A DNA stretch of 64,000 bases from Pseudomonas nitroreducens (GCF_024170165.1 NZ_JALJXP010000003.1:1-64000), one strand, 5' to 3'; shown: positions 18,382 to 29,344, counted from the first letter of the stretch. The notes: generated from the letters alone by a model not told the origin. A program made the numbers and translations.

Positions 18382-21162
18382 TCAGTCTTCGCTGGCCTGC
18401 GGGGCTTCTTCAGCCGCAGCTTCGCCTGCTTCTTGGTTCTCGTCGGACACTTCGCCTTCGACGATCTCGCCGTCGATGACGTCGTCTTCGCCTTCCACCA
18501 CGGTCGGCTCCTGCACCCGCTCCAGGCCCACGACGGTCTCGTCGGCGGCCAGCTTGATGAGGATCACGCCCTGGGTGTTACGGCCAGCGCCGCGGACTTC
18601 GTCGACACGGGTACGCACCAGGGTGCCCTGGTCGGAAATCAGCATGATTTCCTCGCCGTCCAGCACCTGTACGGCGCCGACCAGGTTGCCGTTACGCTCG
18701 TTGATCACCATGGCGATCACGCCCTGGCCACCACGACCGCGACGCGGGTAGTCGGCCAGCGGGGTGCGCTTGCCGTAGCCACGCTCGGAGGCGCTGAGGA
18801 TCTGCGCTTCGCGGCACTCGGGGATCAGCATGGAAATGATGCGCTGGCCCTCGGCCAGGCGCATGCCGCGCACGCCACGGGCGTTACGGCCCATGATGCG
18901 CACCTTGCTTTCCTTGAAGCGGATCACCTTGCCGGCGTCGGAGAACATCATCACGTCCTTCGAGCCGTCGGTGATGGCGGCGGCGATCAGCGAGTCACCC
19001 TCTTCCAGTTTCAGGGCGATCAGGCCGTTGGAGCGCGGCTTGGTGAACTGGATCAGCGGGGTCTTCTTCACGGTGCCTTTCATGGTGGCCATGAAGATGT
19101 ACGCGCCGGTCGGCTCGTCCTGGCTGAAATCGGCGTCGTCGCCTTCTTCGGCCTCTTCGGCTTCCACCACTTCGGCGACCTGCTCGGCGACCACGTCGTC
19201 GTCATCGTTCTCGTCGCCGGCGAACTGGGCGCGCACGGCTTCCAGGTCGATCTGCAGCATCGCGGTGATGCGCTCGCCTTCGTCCAGCGGCAGCAGGTTC
19301 ACCAGCGGACGACCACGGGCGGTACGCGAGGCTTCCGGGATCTCGAAGGTGCGCAGCCAGTAGACCTTGCCCTTGCTGGAGAACAGCAGCAGGGTGGCGT
19401 GGCTGTTGGCGACCAGCAGGTGTTCGATGTAGTCCTCGTCCTTCACGCCACTGGCCGACTTGCCCTTGCCACCACGACGCTGCGCCTCGTAGGCGGCCAG
19501 CGGCTGGGACTTGGCATAGCCGCCGTGGGAGATGGTCACCACGCGCTCTTCTTCGGTGATCAGGTCGGCGATGGTCAGGTCCATCTGCGACGCGACGATC
19601 TCGGTGCGGCGGGCGTCGCCGAACTCGGCCTTGACCTTCTCCAGCTCCTCGCGGATGACTTCCATCAGGCGCTCGGGGCTGGTCAGGATGCGGATCAGTT
19701 CGCCGATCAGGGTGAGGATTTCCTGGTACTCGGACAGGAGCTTCTCGTGCTCCAGGCCGGTCAGGCGGTGCAGGCGCAGTTCCAGGATGGCCTGGGCCTG
19801 TTCCGGCGACAGGAAGTACTTGCCGTCACGCAGGCCGTACTGCGGGTCCAGGTCTTCCGGACGGCAGGCATCGGCGCCGGCGCGCTCGACCATCGCTTCC
19901 ACGGCGCTGGATTCCCAGCCGGTGGCGATCAGGCGTTCCTTGGCCTCGGCCGGGGTCGGCGAGGTCTTGATCAGTTCGATCACCGGGTCGATGTTCGACA
20001 GGGCAACGGCCTGACCTTCGAGGATGTGGCCGCGCTCGCGGGCCTTGCGCAGCTCGTAGACGGTGCGGCGGGTCACCACTTCACGGCGGTGACGGATGAA
20101 CACCTCGAGCATGTCCTTGAGGTTCATCGTGCGCGGCTGGCCATCGACCAGGGCTACCACGTTGATACCGAAGACGCTCTGCAGCTGGGTCTGGGCGTAG
20201 AGGTTGTTCAGCACGACCTCGCCCACTTCGCCGCGGCGCAGCTCGATGACCACGCGCATGCCATCCTTGTCGGACTCGTCGCGCAGCTCGGTGATGCCTT
20301 CGATCTTCTTCTCTTTCACCAGCTCGGCGATCTTCTCGATCAGGCGGGCCTTGTTCAGCTGGTAGGGCAGCTCGGTGATGATGATCTGCTGGCGGTTGCC
20401 GCCCTTCTCCATGTCCTCGATGGTGGCGCGGGCACGGATATAGACGCGGCCACGACCGGTGCGATAGGCCTCGATGATGCCCGCACGGCCGTTGATGATG
20501 CCTGCGGTCGGGAAGTCCGGACCGGGGATGTACTGCATCAGGTCATCGATGGACAGCTCGGGGTTGTCCATCAGCGCCAGACAGCCGTCGATCACCTCGG
20601 TGAGGTTGTGCGGCGGAATGTTGGTCGCCATGCCCACGGCAATGCCGCTGGAACCGTTGACCAGCAGGTTCGGGATCTTGGTCGGCATGACCGCCGGGAT
20701 CTGCTCGGTGCCGTCGTAGTTGGGCACCCAGTCGACGGTTTCCTTGTCCAGGTCCGCCAGCAGCTCATGGGCGAGTTTGGACATGCGCACTTCGGTGTAT
20801 CGCATGGCCGCGGCGTTGTCGCCGTCCACCGAACCGAAGTTGCCCTGGCCGTCGACCAGCATGTAGCGCAGCGAAAACGGCTGGGCCATGCGGACGATGG
20901 TGTCGTACACCGCGGTGTCGCCGTGCGGGTGGTACTTACCGATCACGTCGCCGACCACACGGGCGGACTTCTTGTAGGGCTTGTTCCAGTCGTTGCCCAG
21001 TTCGCTCATGGCGTACAGGACGCGGCGATGCACGGGCTTCAAGCCGTCGCGCGCATCGGGCAGGGCACGACCGACGATCACGCTCATGGCGTAATCGAGG
21101 TAGGACTGTCGGAGTTCGTCTTCGATGTTGACCGGGAGGATTTCTTTGGCCAGTTCGCCCAT
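18382..21162 (-). CDS. gyrA: DNA gyrase subunit A
   Basis: A 926-residue type II topoisomerase subunit that cleaves and rejoins DNA while GyrB drives supercoiling. The winged-helix core contains the catalytic Tyr122 in [12 protein letters not shown]. The quinolone-resistance region reads [15 protein letters not shown] with Thr83 and Asp87, the susceptible wild-type state in Pseudomonas. The C-terminal beta-pinwheel includes [10 protein letters not shown] and [11 protein letters not shown]. The tail is acidic ([25 protein letters not shown] region), and another acidic insert lies around residues 645-680. It is the first gene of the minus-strand cluster leading to serC and the aromatic genes. 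Confidence 0.98.
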   Translation of the reverse strand: MGELAKEILPVNIEDELRQSYLDYAMSVIVGRALPDARDGLKPVHRRVLYAMSELGNDWNKPYKKSARVVGDVIGKYHPHGDTAVYDTIVRMAQPFSLRYMLVDGQGNFGSVDGDNAAAMRYTEVRMSKLAHELLADLDKETVDWVPNYDGTEQIPAVMPTKIPNLLVNGSSGIAVGMATNIPPHNLTEVIDGCLALMDNPELSIDDLMQYIPGPDFPTAGIINGRAGIIEAYRTGRGRVYIRARATIEDMEKGGNRQQIIITELPYQLNKARLIEKIAELVKEKKIEGITELRDESDKDGMRVVIELRRGEVGEVVLNNLYAQTQLQSVFGINVVALVDGQPRTMNLKDMLEVFIRHRREVVTRRTVYELRKARERGHILEGQAVALSNIDPVIELIKTSPTPAEAKERLIATGWESSAVEAMVERAGADACRPEDLDPQYGLRDGKYFLSPEQAQAILELRLHRLTGLEHEKLLSEYQEILTLIGELIRILTSPERLMEVIREELEKVKAEFGDARRTEIVASQMDLTIADLITEEERVVTISHGGYAKSQPLAAYEAQRRGGKGKSASGVKDEDYIEHLLVANSHATLLLFSSKGKVYWLRTFEIPEASRTARGRPLVNLLPLDEGERITAMLQIDLEAVRAQFAGDENDDDDVVAEQVAEVVEAEEAEEGDDADFSQDEPTGAYIFMATMKGTVKKTPLIQFTKPRSNGLIALKLEEGDSLIAAAITDGSKDVMMFSDAGKVIRFKESKVRIMGRNARGVRGMRLAEGQRIISMLIPECREAQILSASERGYGKRTPLADYPRRGRGGQGVIAMVINERNGNLVGAVQVLDGEEIMLISDQGTLVRTRVDEVRGAGRNTQGVILIKLAADETVVGLERVQEPTVVEGEDDVIDGEIVEGEVSDENQEAGEAAAEEAPQASED

Positions 21163-21259
21163 GAGAAGCCTGGTTCCTTTTTCAAATGGGACTCCGCCAA
21201 GCCCGTCCTGAGCCCGGCGGAGCGCGGTGCGCCATCAAAGCGCCACCGACTCTCTACAA

Positions 21260-21280
21260 ATCAACGACTTGGCCGTTGAT
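21260..21280 (-). promoter_or_regulatory. Inverted repeat in the gyrA leader
   Basis: A perfect 7-bp inverted repeat ATCAACG / CGTTGAT with a 7-bp spacer, about 100 bp upstream of gyrA. It could be a hairpin in the leader or a dyad operator. No confident -35/-10 pair was found close by, so the function is open. Confidence 0.35.
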
Positions 21281-21395
21281 CCGCGATGCTGTGGGGGCCG
21301 AAAAAATGCCCCATCAAGAACCGTCGGAGCTTACCACAAGCCAGGGTCAAACCCTACCCTCGGCCAAGCCCCTCGATGAATTGCCGCAGGCCCCG

Positions 21396-22472
<1,077 letters not shown>

Positions 22473-22624
22473 GGAACACCTCTTCATTTCAATGGAATCG
22501 CAGGCCGCTCCGGCACCACGGAAATCACCCCGGAAACACCGGGAAACGGCGGAGTATACCCAGCCTGAAGCCCCGCTGCTCGGCTATACTCGGCGCCTTT
22601 ATCCACGCGCCCAGGATGCGCTTC

Positions 22625-23950
22625 ATGCCGACCGAAAAAGCCCCGCTCGACCTGCTGCTCTTCCCCACCTGGATCGTCCCTGTCGAGCCCGCCGGCATTG
22701 TCCTGCAGGGCCATGGCCTGGGCATTCGCGACGGCCGCATCGCCCTCCTCGCCCCGCGCACCGAGGCGCTGCGCTACACGGCGGCGGAAACCCGCGAGCT
22801 GCCGGGCATGCTGCTCGCCCCCGGCCTGATCAACGCCCATGGCCACGCGGCGATGAGCCTGTTCCGCGGCCTGGCGGATGACCTGGCGCTGATGACCTGG
22901 CTGCAGGAGCACATCTGGCCGGCGGAAACCAAGTGGGTCAGCGAGGACTTCGTCCGTGACGGCACCGAACTGGCCATTGCCGAGCAGCTCAAGGGCGGCA
23001 TCACCTGTTTCTCGGACATGTACTTCTTCCCCCCGGTCGCCTGCGAGGCGGTGCACAAGGCCGGTGTGCGCGCGCAGATCAGCGTGCCAGTGCTGGACTT
23101 CCCGATCCCCGGCGCCCGCGACGCCGACGAGGCGATCCGCCAGGGCCTGGCGCTGCGCGACGACCTCAAGCATCACCCGCGCATCAAGGTCGCCTTCGGC
23201 CCGCACGCACCCTACACGGTCAGCGACGACAAGCTGGAAACCATCCTGATGCTCGCCGAGGAACTGGACGCCGGCATCCATATGCACGTCCACGAGACCG
23301 CCTTCGAGGTCCAGCAGGCGCTGGAGAAGCACGCCGAACGGCCGCTGGCCCGCCTGCATCGCCTCGGCCTGCTCGGCCCGCGCTTCCAGGCCGTGCACAT
23401 GACCCAGGTGAACGACGAGGACCTGGCCATGCTGGTGGAAACCAACAGCTCGGTGGTGCACTGCCCGGAATCCAACCTCAAGCTGGCCAGCGGCTTCTGC
23501 CCGGTGGAACGGCTGTGGCAGGCCGGCGTCAACGTTGCCATCGGCACCGACGGCGCCGCCAGCAACAATGATCTGGACCTGCTCGGCGAAACCCGCACCG
23601 CCGCCCTGCTGGCCAAGGCCGTGGCCGGCCAGGCCACCGCGCTGGATGCCCACCGCGCCCTGCGCATGGCCACCCTGAACGGCGCCCGCGCGCTGGGCAT
23701 GGAACAGGAGACCGGCAGCCTGGAGCTGGGCAAGTCCGCCGACATCACCGCGTTCGACCTGTCAGGGCTGGCCCAGCAGCCGGTGTACGAGCCGGTTTCG
23801 CAGGTCATCTACGCCAGCGGCCGAGACTGCGTGCGCCACGTCTGGGTCGGCGGCAAGCAGTTGCTGGAAGACGGCAAGCTCACCCGCCTGGACGAAGAGC
23901 GCCTGATCGCCGTCGCTGGCGAGTGGGGTAGGAAGATTGCCGGGACTTGA
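22625..23950 (+). CDS. mtaD: 5'-methylthioadenosine / S-adenosylhomocysteine deaminase
   Basis: A 441-residue amidohydrolase that deaminates MTA (and SAH) to the inosine forms. Seen: the beta-barrel metal site H72-G-H74 ([13 protein letters not shown]), [18 protein letters not shown], the metal His in VHMTQVND, and the Asp in [17 protein letters not shown]. Such genes were formerly annotated as N-ethylammeline chlorohydrolases. ATG 22625 is preferred over 22616 because AGGA lies eight bases upstream of it. Its proximity to mtnA supports the MTA salvage role. Confidence 0.92.
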   Translation: MPTEKAPLDLLLFPTWIVPVEPAGIVLQGHGLGIRDGRIALLAPRTEALRYTAAETRELPGMLLAPGLINAHGHAAMSLFRGLADDLALMTWLQEHIWPAETKWVSEDFVRDGTELAIAEQLKGGITCFSDMYFFPPVACEAVHKAGVRAQISVPVLDFPIPGARDADEAIRQGLALRDDLKHHPRIKVAFGPHAPYTVSDDKLETILMLAEELDAGIHMHVHETAFEVQQALEKHAERPLARLHRLGLLGPRFQAVHMTQVNDEDLAMLVETNSSVVHCPESNLKLASGFCPVERLWQAGVNVAIGTDGAASNNDLDLLGETRTAALLAKAVAGQATALDAHRALRMATLNGARALGMEQETGSLELGKSADITAFDLSGLAQQPVYEPVSQVIYASGRDCVRHVWVGGKQLLEDGKLTRLDEERLIAVAGEWGRKIAGT

Positions 23951-24297
23951 GAGCCGGTCGGGAGGAGCCCCTCTCCCCAGCCCTCTCCCTGAAGGGAGAG
24001 GGAGCCGTCCGATTACCCTGAAGGTTCTGCGCTTCCGTACACCACGGCATCAAGCGAAGCTCCAGCAGCAAAAGCCACGCCGATCCGGTCCCCTCTCCCT
24101 TCAGGGAGAGGGCGACGCCCAACGCCGATGCCCCTACGTCACGCCGACCACGCCAGTTTCACAACCAACGACCGAGCGCCACACCCCCGGCAGACAAGCC
24201 CACGCTGCGACAATCTGTCATGCCGCGCCCCATCCAGTGAACGAAGCTGGCATCATAGTCAGCCTTCGTTTCCAGCTTTTTGATCAATAGGGACACC
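23951..24297. other. 347-bp intergenic region between mtaD and ubiG
   Basis: Non-coding. It contains two palindromic repeat units in opposite orientation (23981-24112, listed separately) and then ~185 bp that should hold the ubiG promoter. I could not identify a convincing -35/-10 pair there. No small gene with a ribosome site was found. Confidence 0.6.
23981..24112. repeat. Inverted pair of CCCTCTCCCT palindromes
   Basis: Unit 1 (23981-24002) is CCCTCTCCCT-GA-AGGGAGAGGG. Unit 2 (24091-24112) is the same palindrome with loop TC, i.e. its reverse complement. Each unit is a perfect 10-bp stem, and the pair forms a larger inverted repeat around ~90 bp. An additional CCCCTCTCCCC precedes unit 1. 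This looks like a dispersed intergenic repeat or REP-like element rather than a simple terminator, since no T-tract follows. Confidence 0.7.
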
Positions 24298-24996
24298 ATG
24301 AGCAACGTCGACCACGCCGAGATCGCCAAATTCGAGGCCCTCGCCCACCGCTGGTGGGACCGCGAAAGCGAGTTCAAGCCCCTGCACGACATCAACCCGC
24401 TGCGGGTCAACTGGATCGACGAGCGCGTCAGCCTCGCCGGCAAGAAGGTGCTCGACGTCGGCTGCGGCGGCGGCATCCTCAGCGAAGCCATGGCCCAGCG
24501 CGGCGCCACCGTTACCGGCATCGACATGGGCGAAGCGCCCCTGGCGGTCGCCCAGCTGCACCAGCTGGAGTCCGGCGTGCCGGTGGAATACCGCCGCATC
24601 ACCGCCGAAGACCTGGCCGAGGAGATGCCCGAGCAGTTCGACGTGGTGACCTGCCTGGAGATGCTCGAGCACGTGCCGGACCCGGCCTCGGTCATCCGTG
24701 CCTGCTACAGGATGGTCAAGCCCGGCGGCCAGGTGTTCTTCTCCACCATCAACCGCAACCCGAAGGCCTACCTGTTCGCCATCGTCGGCGCCGAATACGT
24801 GATGCGCCTGCTGCCGCGCGGCACCCACGACTTCAAGAAGTTCATCCGCCCCTCCGAGCTGGGCGCCTGGTCGCGCGACGCGGGCCTGGCGGTCAAGGAC
24901 ATCATCGGCCTGACCTACAACCCGCTGACCAAGCACTACAAGCTGGCCAACGATGTCGACGTCAACTACATGATCCAGACCCTGCGCGAGGAGTGA
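24298..24996 (+). CDS. ubiG: Ubiquinone biosynthesis O-methyltransferase
   Basis: A 232-residue SAM-dependent methyltransferase performing both O-methylations in ubiquinone synthesis. The SAM motif [20 protein letters not shown] is at ~50-70, followed by [24 protein letters not shown] and [19 protein letters not shown]. The N-terminus [25 protein letters not shown] is diagnostic for UbiG. ATG 24298 is used rather than the in-frame ATG at 24280, since AATAGGG precedes it and homologues begin MSNVD. mupP follows after five bases, so they are probably co-transcribed. Confidence 0.97.
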   Translation: MSNVDHAEIAKFEALAHRWWDRESEFKPLHDINPLRVNWIDERVSLAGKKVLDVGCGGGILSEAMAQRGATVTGIDMGEAPLAVAQLHQLESGVPVEYRRITAEDLAEEMPEQFDVVTCLEMLEHVPDPASVIRACYRMVKPGGQVFFSTINRNPKAYLFAIVGAEYVMRLLPRGTHDFKKFIRPSELGAWSRDAGLAVKDIIGLTYNPLTKHYKLANDVDVNYMIQTLREE

Positions 24997-25001
24997 ATCG
25001 C

Positions 25002-25670
25002 ATGCTCAGAGCGGTTCTCTTCGACATGGACGGCACCCTGCTGGACACCGCGCCGGATTTCATCGCCGTGTGCCAGGCGATGCTCAAGGCCCACGGCCGC
25101 GCGCCAATCGATGACCAGCGCATCCAGGACGTGGTCTCCGGCGGCGCCCGCGCCATGGTTGCCGCGACCTTCGACATGGACCCCGAAGCCCCCGGCTTCG
25201 AGGCCCTGCGCCAGGAGTTCCTCGACCGCTACCAGGAGCATTGCGCCGTCTTCACCCGCCCGTACGACGGCATGGCTGAACTGCTGGAGAGCATCGAGCG
25301 TTCGCGCCTGATCTGGGGCGTGGTGACCAACAAGCCGGTGCGCTTCGCCGCGCCGATCATGGAGCAGCTGGGCCTGGCCGAACGTTCCGCCGTGCTGGTC
25401 TGCCCGGACCATGTGACCAGGAGCAAGCCGGACCCGGAAATGCTCCTGCTGGCCTGCAGCCAGCTGAAGGTCGATCCGTCCGAAGTGCTGTTCATCGGTG
25501 ACGACCTGCGCGACATCGAGTCGGGCCGCGCCGCCGGGACCAAGACCGCCGCCGTGCGCTACGGCTATATCCACCCGGACGACAACCCCGCGCACTGGGG
25601 CGCCGACGTGATCGTCGATGCTCCCCGCGAGCTGCTCGCCGTTCTCGATCGCGCACTCTGCTCCTGCTGA
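25002..25670 (+). CDS. mupP: N-acetylmuramic acid 6-phosphate phosphatase
   Basis: A 222-residue HAD-superfamily phosphatase. Motifs: the nucleophile pair D8/D10 in [17 protein letters not shown] (motif II), [12 protein letters not shown] (motif III lysine) and [16 protein letters not shown] (motif IV). The gene immediately after ubiG in pseudomonads encodes MupP, which dephosphorylates MurNAc-6-P in the murein recycling bypass and affects fosfomycin and beta-lactam responses. Length and position match. A generic phosphoglycolate phosphatase label is the alternative. Confidence 0.9.
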   Translation: MLRAVLFDMDGTLLDTAPDFIAVCQAMLKAHGRAPIDDQRIQDVVSGGARAMVAATFDMDPEAPGFEALRQEFLDRYQEHCAVFTRPYDGMAELLESIERSRLIWGVVTNKPVRFAAPIMEQLGLAERSAVLVCPDHVTRSKPDPEMLLLACSQLKVDPSEVLFIGDDLRDIESGRAAGTKTAAVRYGYIHPDDNPAHWGADVIVDAPRELLAVLDRALCSC

Positions 25671-25683
25671 GCCCTATCCCCGC

Positions 25684-25713
25684 GAGCCCGTCGCCCGTCG
25701 CACTGACGGGCTC
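25684..25713 (+). other. Inverted repeat between mupP and the SDR gene
   Basis: A 9-bp perfect stem GAGCCCGTC (25684-25692) / GACGGGCTC (25705-25713) with a 12-nt loop, just 15 bp upstream of the SDR start. There is no T-tract, so a full terminator is unlikely. It may stabilise the mupP 3' end or tune translation of the next gene. Confidence 0.4.
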
Positions 25714-25728
25714 CGCCAAGGAGAAACC

Positions 25729-26472
25729 ATGTTCGACTATTCCGCCCGCCCCGACCTGCTCAAGGGCCGCGTGATCCTGGTCACCGGCGCCGGTCGTGGC
25801 ATCGGCCGGGCCGCTGCGCTGACCTACGCCGCCCACGGCGCCACCGTGCTGCTGCTGGGCAAGACCGAGGACTTCCTCAACGAGGTCTATGACCTGATCG
25901 TCGCTGCGGGCCATCCGGAGCCGGTGGTGATCCCGCTGAACCTGGAAACCACTCTGCCGCACCAGTACGACGAGCTGGCAGCGATGATCGAGAAGGAGTT
26001 CGGCAAGCTCGACGGCCTGCTGCACAACGCCTCGATTCTTGGCCTGCGCTCGCCCATCGAGCAGATCTCCACCGACAACTTCACCCGCGTCATGCAGGTG
26101 AATGTCAACGCCATGTTCAGCCTCACCCACACGCTGCTGCCGCTGCTCAAGCTCTCCGAGGACGCCTCGGTGGTCTTCACCTCCAGCAGCGTCGGCCGCA
26201 AGGGCCGCGCCTACTGGGGCGCCTACGCGGTGTCGAAGTTCGCCACCGAGGGCCTGATGCAGGTACTGGCGGACGAGTGCGAAGACATCACCAGCGTTCG
26301 CGCCAACAGCGTCAACCCCGGCGCCACCCGGACCGCCATGCGCGCCCACGCCTACCCAGGCGAGAACGCCTACAACAATCCGGCGCCGGAAGAGATCATG
26401 CCGGTCTACCTCTACCTCATGGGCCCGGACAGCCAGGGCGTAAACGGCCAGGCCTTCAACGCCCAGGACTGA
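25729..26472 (+). CDS. YciK-type short-chain dehydrogenase/reductase
   Basis: A 247-residue classical SDR. The Rossmann motif VTGAGRGIGRAAALTYAAHG is at ~19-38, NAS in LLHNASILG, the catalytic Ser in VVFTSSSVG and Tyr/Lys in YAVSKFA. The start MFDYSARPDLLKGRVILVTG, and ATG 25729 after AAGGAGAAACC, match the YciK family found next to ubiG/mupP. Substrate unknown; presumably NADP(H)-dependent. The downstream end is followed by 253 bp without a gene. Confidence 0.88.
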   Translation: MFDYSARPDLLKGRVILVTGAGRGIGRAAALTYAAHGATVLLLGKTEDFLNEVYDLIVAAGHPEPVVIPLNLETTLPHQYDELAAMIEKEFGKLDGLLHNASILGLRSPIEQISTDNFTRVMQVNVNAMFSLTHTLLPLLKLSEDASVVFTSSSVGRKGRAYWGAYAVSKFATEGLMQVLADECEDITSVRANSVNPGATRTAMRAHAYPGENAYNNPAPEEIMPVYLYLMGPDSQGVNGQAFNAQD

Positions 26473-26592
26473 TATCGCCCTGACAACCCGGCACTGACGT
26501 ACCAGCGGCGTCGGCCTGCAGCCCAGCAACGACGCCGCTTTCCGCCAATTTTCCGGCTCCACCCCAAGCCACCACCCGGCAAAGTGCCACTA

Positions 26593-26614
26593 TTTCGCCA
26601 GACTTCTGGCGAAA
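26593..26614 (+). other. Perfect dyad upstream of the diguanylate cyclase gene
   Basis: TTTCGCCAG (26593-26601) and CTGGCGAAA (26606-26614) form a perfect 9-bp inverted repeat with a 4-nt loop, ~110 bp upstream of the GGDEF gene. It is followed by CCTTCCCCCC rather than a T-run. Either a weak terminator of the SDR gene or an operator for the GGDEF gene is possible. The rest of 26473-26725 shows nothing recognisable. Confidence 0.35.
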
Positions 26615-26725
26615 CCTTCCCCCCTCGGGAACCCTGCCCGCCATCGGTCGGTCAATACGGCGTCTTTTCAGGCCTTTCCGCGCCCTGGCACGGAAATCGC
26701 TCTGTCCTTCGCAAACGCCGTAAAA

Positions 26726-27664
26726 ATGGTCACCGCCATGGTTCCTCCCAAGCAGTCCAACACCATCGATTTCGATGCTGCCAAGCTCCAGCGCGCCGCC
26801 AGCCAAGACACCCGCCCCCTTTCGCGGCGTCCACTGGACCTGCTGGAACTGCGCCAGCAGCTGAACCTGCAACTGCAGGTGAGCCTGGAGGCCGAGCGCA
26901 TCCTGGCGGTGTTCTTCCGCGAGATCCAGCAGATGCTGCCAGTGGAGTACATGGCCTACGCCCATGCCGGCGCCGACCTGCGCCTGGAGTTCGGCGACGC
27001 GGCCAGGAACAGCGCCGACTACCGCCTGACCCACGCCAGCGAATACCTCGGCGAAATCAGTTTCCGCCGCGCCCGGCGCTTCGCCGAGGCCGAGCTGGCG
27101 CAGCTTGAATCGCTGATGGCCTGCCTGCTCTACCCGCTGCGCAACGCCCTGCTCTACCGTGCCGCCGTGCAGTCGGCGCTGCGCGATGCGCTGACGGGCA
27201 CCGGCAACCGCATCGCCATGGACCAGACCCTGGGCCGCGAGGTCGAGGTAGCGCGGCGGCACCTGCTGCCGCTGTCGATCCTCATGCTCGACCTGGACCA
27301 CTTCAAGCAGATCAACGACGAGCACGGCCACAGCGTCGGCGACGACGCCTTGCGCGCCGTGGCCACGGCGCTGAAGAACAGCCTGCGCAACGTCGACATG
27401 GTGTTCCGCTTCGGCGGCGAGGAATTCCTCGTCCTGCTCTCCAACACCCCTGGCGTCTCCGCCGTGCAGGTGGGCGAACGGCTTCGCGCTGCCGTGGAGG
27501 AGCTGAACCTGGCCGCCGGCGGCAAGCGCTTGCCGCTGTCGATCAGCCTGGGCTGCGCAACGCTCAGTGGCGGCGAGTCAGTGGACGACCTGCTGCGTCG
27601 TGCCGACAGCGCCCTCTACGAAGCCAAGCGCGACGGGCGCAACCGGCTGGCCTGCGCCAGCTGA
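26726..27664 (+). CDS. Diguanylate cyclase (GGDEF domain)
   Basis: A 312-residue cytoplasmic protein. The N-terminal ~150 residues form a sensory region without membrane segments, possibly GAF-like (LELRQQLNLQLQVSLEAERILAVFF...). The C-terminal ~160 residues are a GGDEF domain making c-di-GMP from two GTP. The active site is FGGEEF, and an RxxD inhibitory site (RNVD) lies exactly five residues upstream, so product inhibition is expected. DALTGTGNR and LDLDHFKQINDEHGH are intact. The start may instead be ATG 26741; ribosome-site evidence is weak for both. Monocistronic, followed by a REP pair. Confidence 0.92.
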   Translation: MVTAMVPPKQSNTIDFDAAKLQRAASQDTRPLSRRPLDLLELRQQLNLQLQVSLEAERILAVFFREIQQMLPVEYMAYAHAGADLRLEFGDAARNSADYRLTHASEYLGEISFRRARRFAEAELAQLESLMACLLYPLRNALLYRAAVQSALRDALTGTGNRIAMDQTLGREVEVARRHLLPLSILMLDLDHFKQINDEHGHSVGDDALRAVATALKNSLRNVDMVFRFGGEEFLVLLSNTPGVSAVQVGERLRAAVEELNLAAGGKRLPLSISLGCATLSGGESVDDLLRRADSALYEAKRDGRNRLACAS

Positions 27665-27718
27665 TTCAGCGGCTGCCGCTCCAGTTCCCCGCCCTTCTCG
27701 CCGGCGAGCACAGTCCCT

Positions 27719-27796
27719 GTAGGAGCGAGCTTGCTCGCGAACGGATTTCCCGGCTGCCCTGGCGTCAAGCGGGTTCGCGAGCAAGCTCGCTCCTAC
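27719..27796. repeat. Pseudomonas REP inverted pair
   Basis: A perfect 24-bp inverted repeat whose left arm begins GTAGGAGCGAGCTTGCTCGC (27719-27742). Its reverse complement lies at 27773-27796, with ~30 bp between. This GTAGGAGCGAGCTTGCTCGCGAA core is a widespread Pseudomonas REP sequence. A near-identical pair is at 39278-39351. No transposase or RAYT gene is in the window. Confidence 0.9.
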
Positions 27797-27829
27797 CCAA
27801 AGCCCTATACCGGCAAATCGCAGGCAATA

Positions 27830-27855
27830 AAAAAGGGCTCCGAGGAGCCCTTTTT
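27830..27855. terminator. Bidirectional rho-independent terminator
   Basis: An 11-bp stem AAAAAGGGCTC (27830-27840) / GAGCCCTTTTT (27845-27855) with loop CGAG. It serves rluB on the minus strand and possibly the GGDEF gene on the plus strand. Confidence 0.9.
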
Positions 27856-27871
27856 CATTTACCGCAGTCGC

Positions 27872-29344
27872 TTAGCGCTTGAAACCCGGACGCATGCCGT
27901 CACCGGCAGCTTGCGGACGACGCTTGGCGATCGGCTTGCGGGCGACCGGCTTGCCGGGACGCTCGGCCAGCGGGGCGCCTTTCTCGCGAGCCGGACGGTC
28001 GCTCGGCGCCTTGCGCGGAGCACGGCTTTCGCCGGCATCGCTGCGCGGGCCACGGGTGGGACGATCACCAGCGTCACGCGGAGCGCGAGCAGGACGATCA
28101 CCACCGGCGTCACGCGGTTTGCGCGGAGCGCGGCCTTCGCCGGCGTCGCTGCGCGGGCCACGGGCCGGACGATCGCCCGCATCACGCGGAGCACGGGCTG
28201 GACGATCACCACCTGCGTCACGCGGCTTGCGCGGGGCGCGGCTGTCGGCGGAGTCGCCACGCGGGGCGCGCGCCGGACGCTCACCAGCACCCTCACGGGA
28301 CTGGCGCGGAGCGCGGCTGTCAGCGGCGTCACCACGCGGGGCGCGGGCCGGACGCTCGTCGGAATCGCGCGGACCACGAGCCGGGCGCTCACCAGCCGCC
28401 GGACGCGGAGCACGCTGCGGACGTTCGCCTTCGGCACGCTCGGTGCGGGTACGCGAGCCACGGCCCGGACGCTCGCTGGGCGCCAGCTTTTTGCCGAGCT
28501 TGCGCTCCTGGCGCTCGACCTTCTCCTTGGTCTTGGTGGAGACCGCCGGCAGGGCGATCGGCGTCAGGCCGACTTCCTCGCTGAGGATGTCCAGCTCGCG
28601 CTGACCCATCTCGCGGTAGCGACCCATGGTCAGCTCGGAGGTCAGGAACACCGGTCCGAAACGCACGCGCTTCAGGCGGCTGACCACCACGCCCTGGGAT
28701 TCCCACAGGCGGCGGACTTCGCGGTTACGGCCTTCCATCACCACCACGTGGTACCAGTGGTTGAAGCCTTCGCCACCCGGAGCTTCCTGGATGTCGCTGA
28801 ACTTGGCCGGCCCGTCTTCGAGCATCACGCCGGCTTTCAGGCGTTCGATCATCTCTTCGTCGACTTCACCGCGCACGCGCACGGCGTACTCGCGGTCCAT
28901 CTCGTAGGACGGGTGCATCAGGCGGTTGGCCAGCTCACCGTCGGTGGTGAACATCAGCAGGCCGGTGGTGTTGATGTCCAGGCGGCCGACGTTGATCCAG
29001 CGGCCGCTGCGCAGGCGCGGCAGGCGGTCGAACACGGTCGGTCGGCCTTCCGGATCGTCGCGGGTGCAGACTTCGCCTTCGGGCTTGTTGTAGATCAGCA
29101 CGCGACGGACGTGCTCTTCGATCTTCTCGCGCTTGAGCAGGCGGTCATCGACGGCGATGGCGTCGCGGTCGCCCACGCGCTGGCCAAGGGTGGCCACGGC
29201 GCCATTGACCTTGACGCGGCCTTCTTCGATCCAGGCCTCGACGTCGCGGCGCGAGCCGACGCCCATGCGCGCGAGGACTTTCTGCAGTTTCTCGCCGGCC
29301 GGGGCTGGGGTAAGTTCTTCAAGGTTTTCGTGCGTGTCGGTCAT
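27872..29344 (-). CDS. rluB: 23S rRNA pseudouridine(2605) synthase with long Arg/Pro-rich tail
   Basis: A 490-residue protein. An S4 RNA-binding domain is N-terminal ([31 protein letters not shown]). Next is an RsuA/RluB catalytic domain with the catalytic Asp in [27 protein letters not shown] and the end motif [14 protein letters not shown]. From about residue 305 a disordered, strongly basic tail of ~180 residues follows, with near-repeats such as [19 protein letters not shown], ending [18 protein letters not shown]. coli RluB is far shorter (from memory); the tail probably adds RNA affinity. The start is ATG 29344, eight bases after GGGAGG; the frame extends 25 codons further without support. 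Confidence 0.94.
   Translation of the reverse strand: MTDTHENLEELTPAPAGEKLQKVLARMGVGSRRDVEAWIEEGRVKVNGAVATLGQRVGDRDAIAVDDRLLKREKIEEHVRRVLIYNKPEGEVCTRDDPEGRPTVFDRLPRLRSGRWINVGRLDINTTGLLMFTTDGELANRLMHPSYEMDREYAVRVRGEVDEEMIERLKAGVMLEDGPAKFSDIQEAPGGEGFNHWYHVVVMEGRNREVRRLWESQGVVVSRLKRVRFGPVFLTSELTMGRYREMGQRELDILSEEVGLTPIALPAVSTKTKEKVERQERKLGKKLAPSERPGRGSRTRTERAEGERPQRAPRPAAGERPARGPRDSDERPARAPRGDAADSRAPRQSREGAGERPARAPRGDSADSRAPRKPRDAGGDRPARAPRDAGDRPARGPRSDAGEGRAPRKPRDAGGDRPARAPRDAGDRPTRGPRSDAGESRAPRKAPSDRPAREKGAPLAERPGKPVARKPIAKRRPQAAGDGMRPGFKR
27990..28400 (-). repeat. Degenerate tandem repeats encoding the RluB tail
   Basis: GC-rich imperfect repeats within rluB. At the protein level two ~35-residue units (each starting [16 protein letters not shown] and containing [13 protein letters not shown]) follow shorter [18 protein letters not shown] units. 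They remain in frame. Such repeats are prone to copy-number change between strains. Confidence 0.8.

Noticed and set aside
18433-21279. A long open frame (948 codons) antisense to gyrA, and similar ones antisense to rpsA (9440-12406), tyrA-aroA (12310-14607) and gacS (58672-61476)
   Set aside because: High-GC third-position bias leaves antisense frames open. The predicted proteins are low-complexity (Gly/Ala/His/Gln-rich), lack ribosome sites and motifs, and the sense genes are unmistakable.
27990-28400. Possible CRISPR-like or minisatellite array
   Set aside because: The repeats are imperfect, have no unique spacers of constant length, and stay in frame as the RluB Arg/Pro tail.
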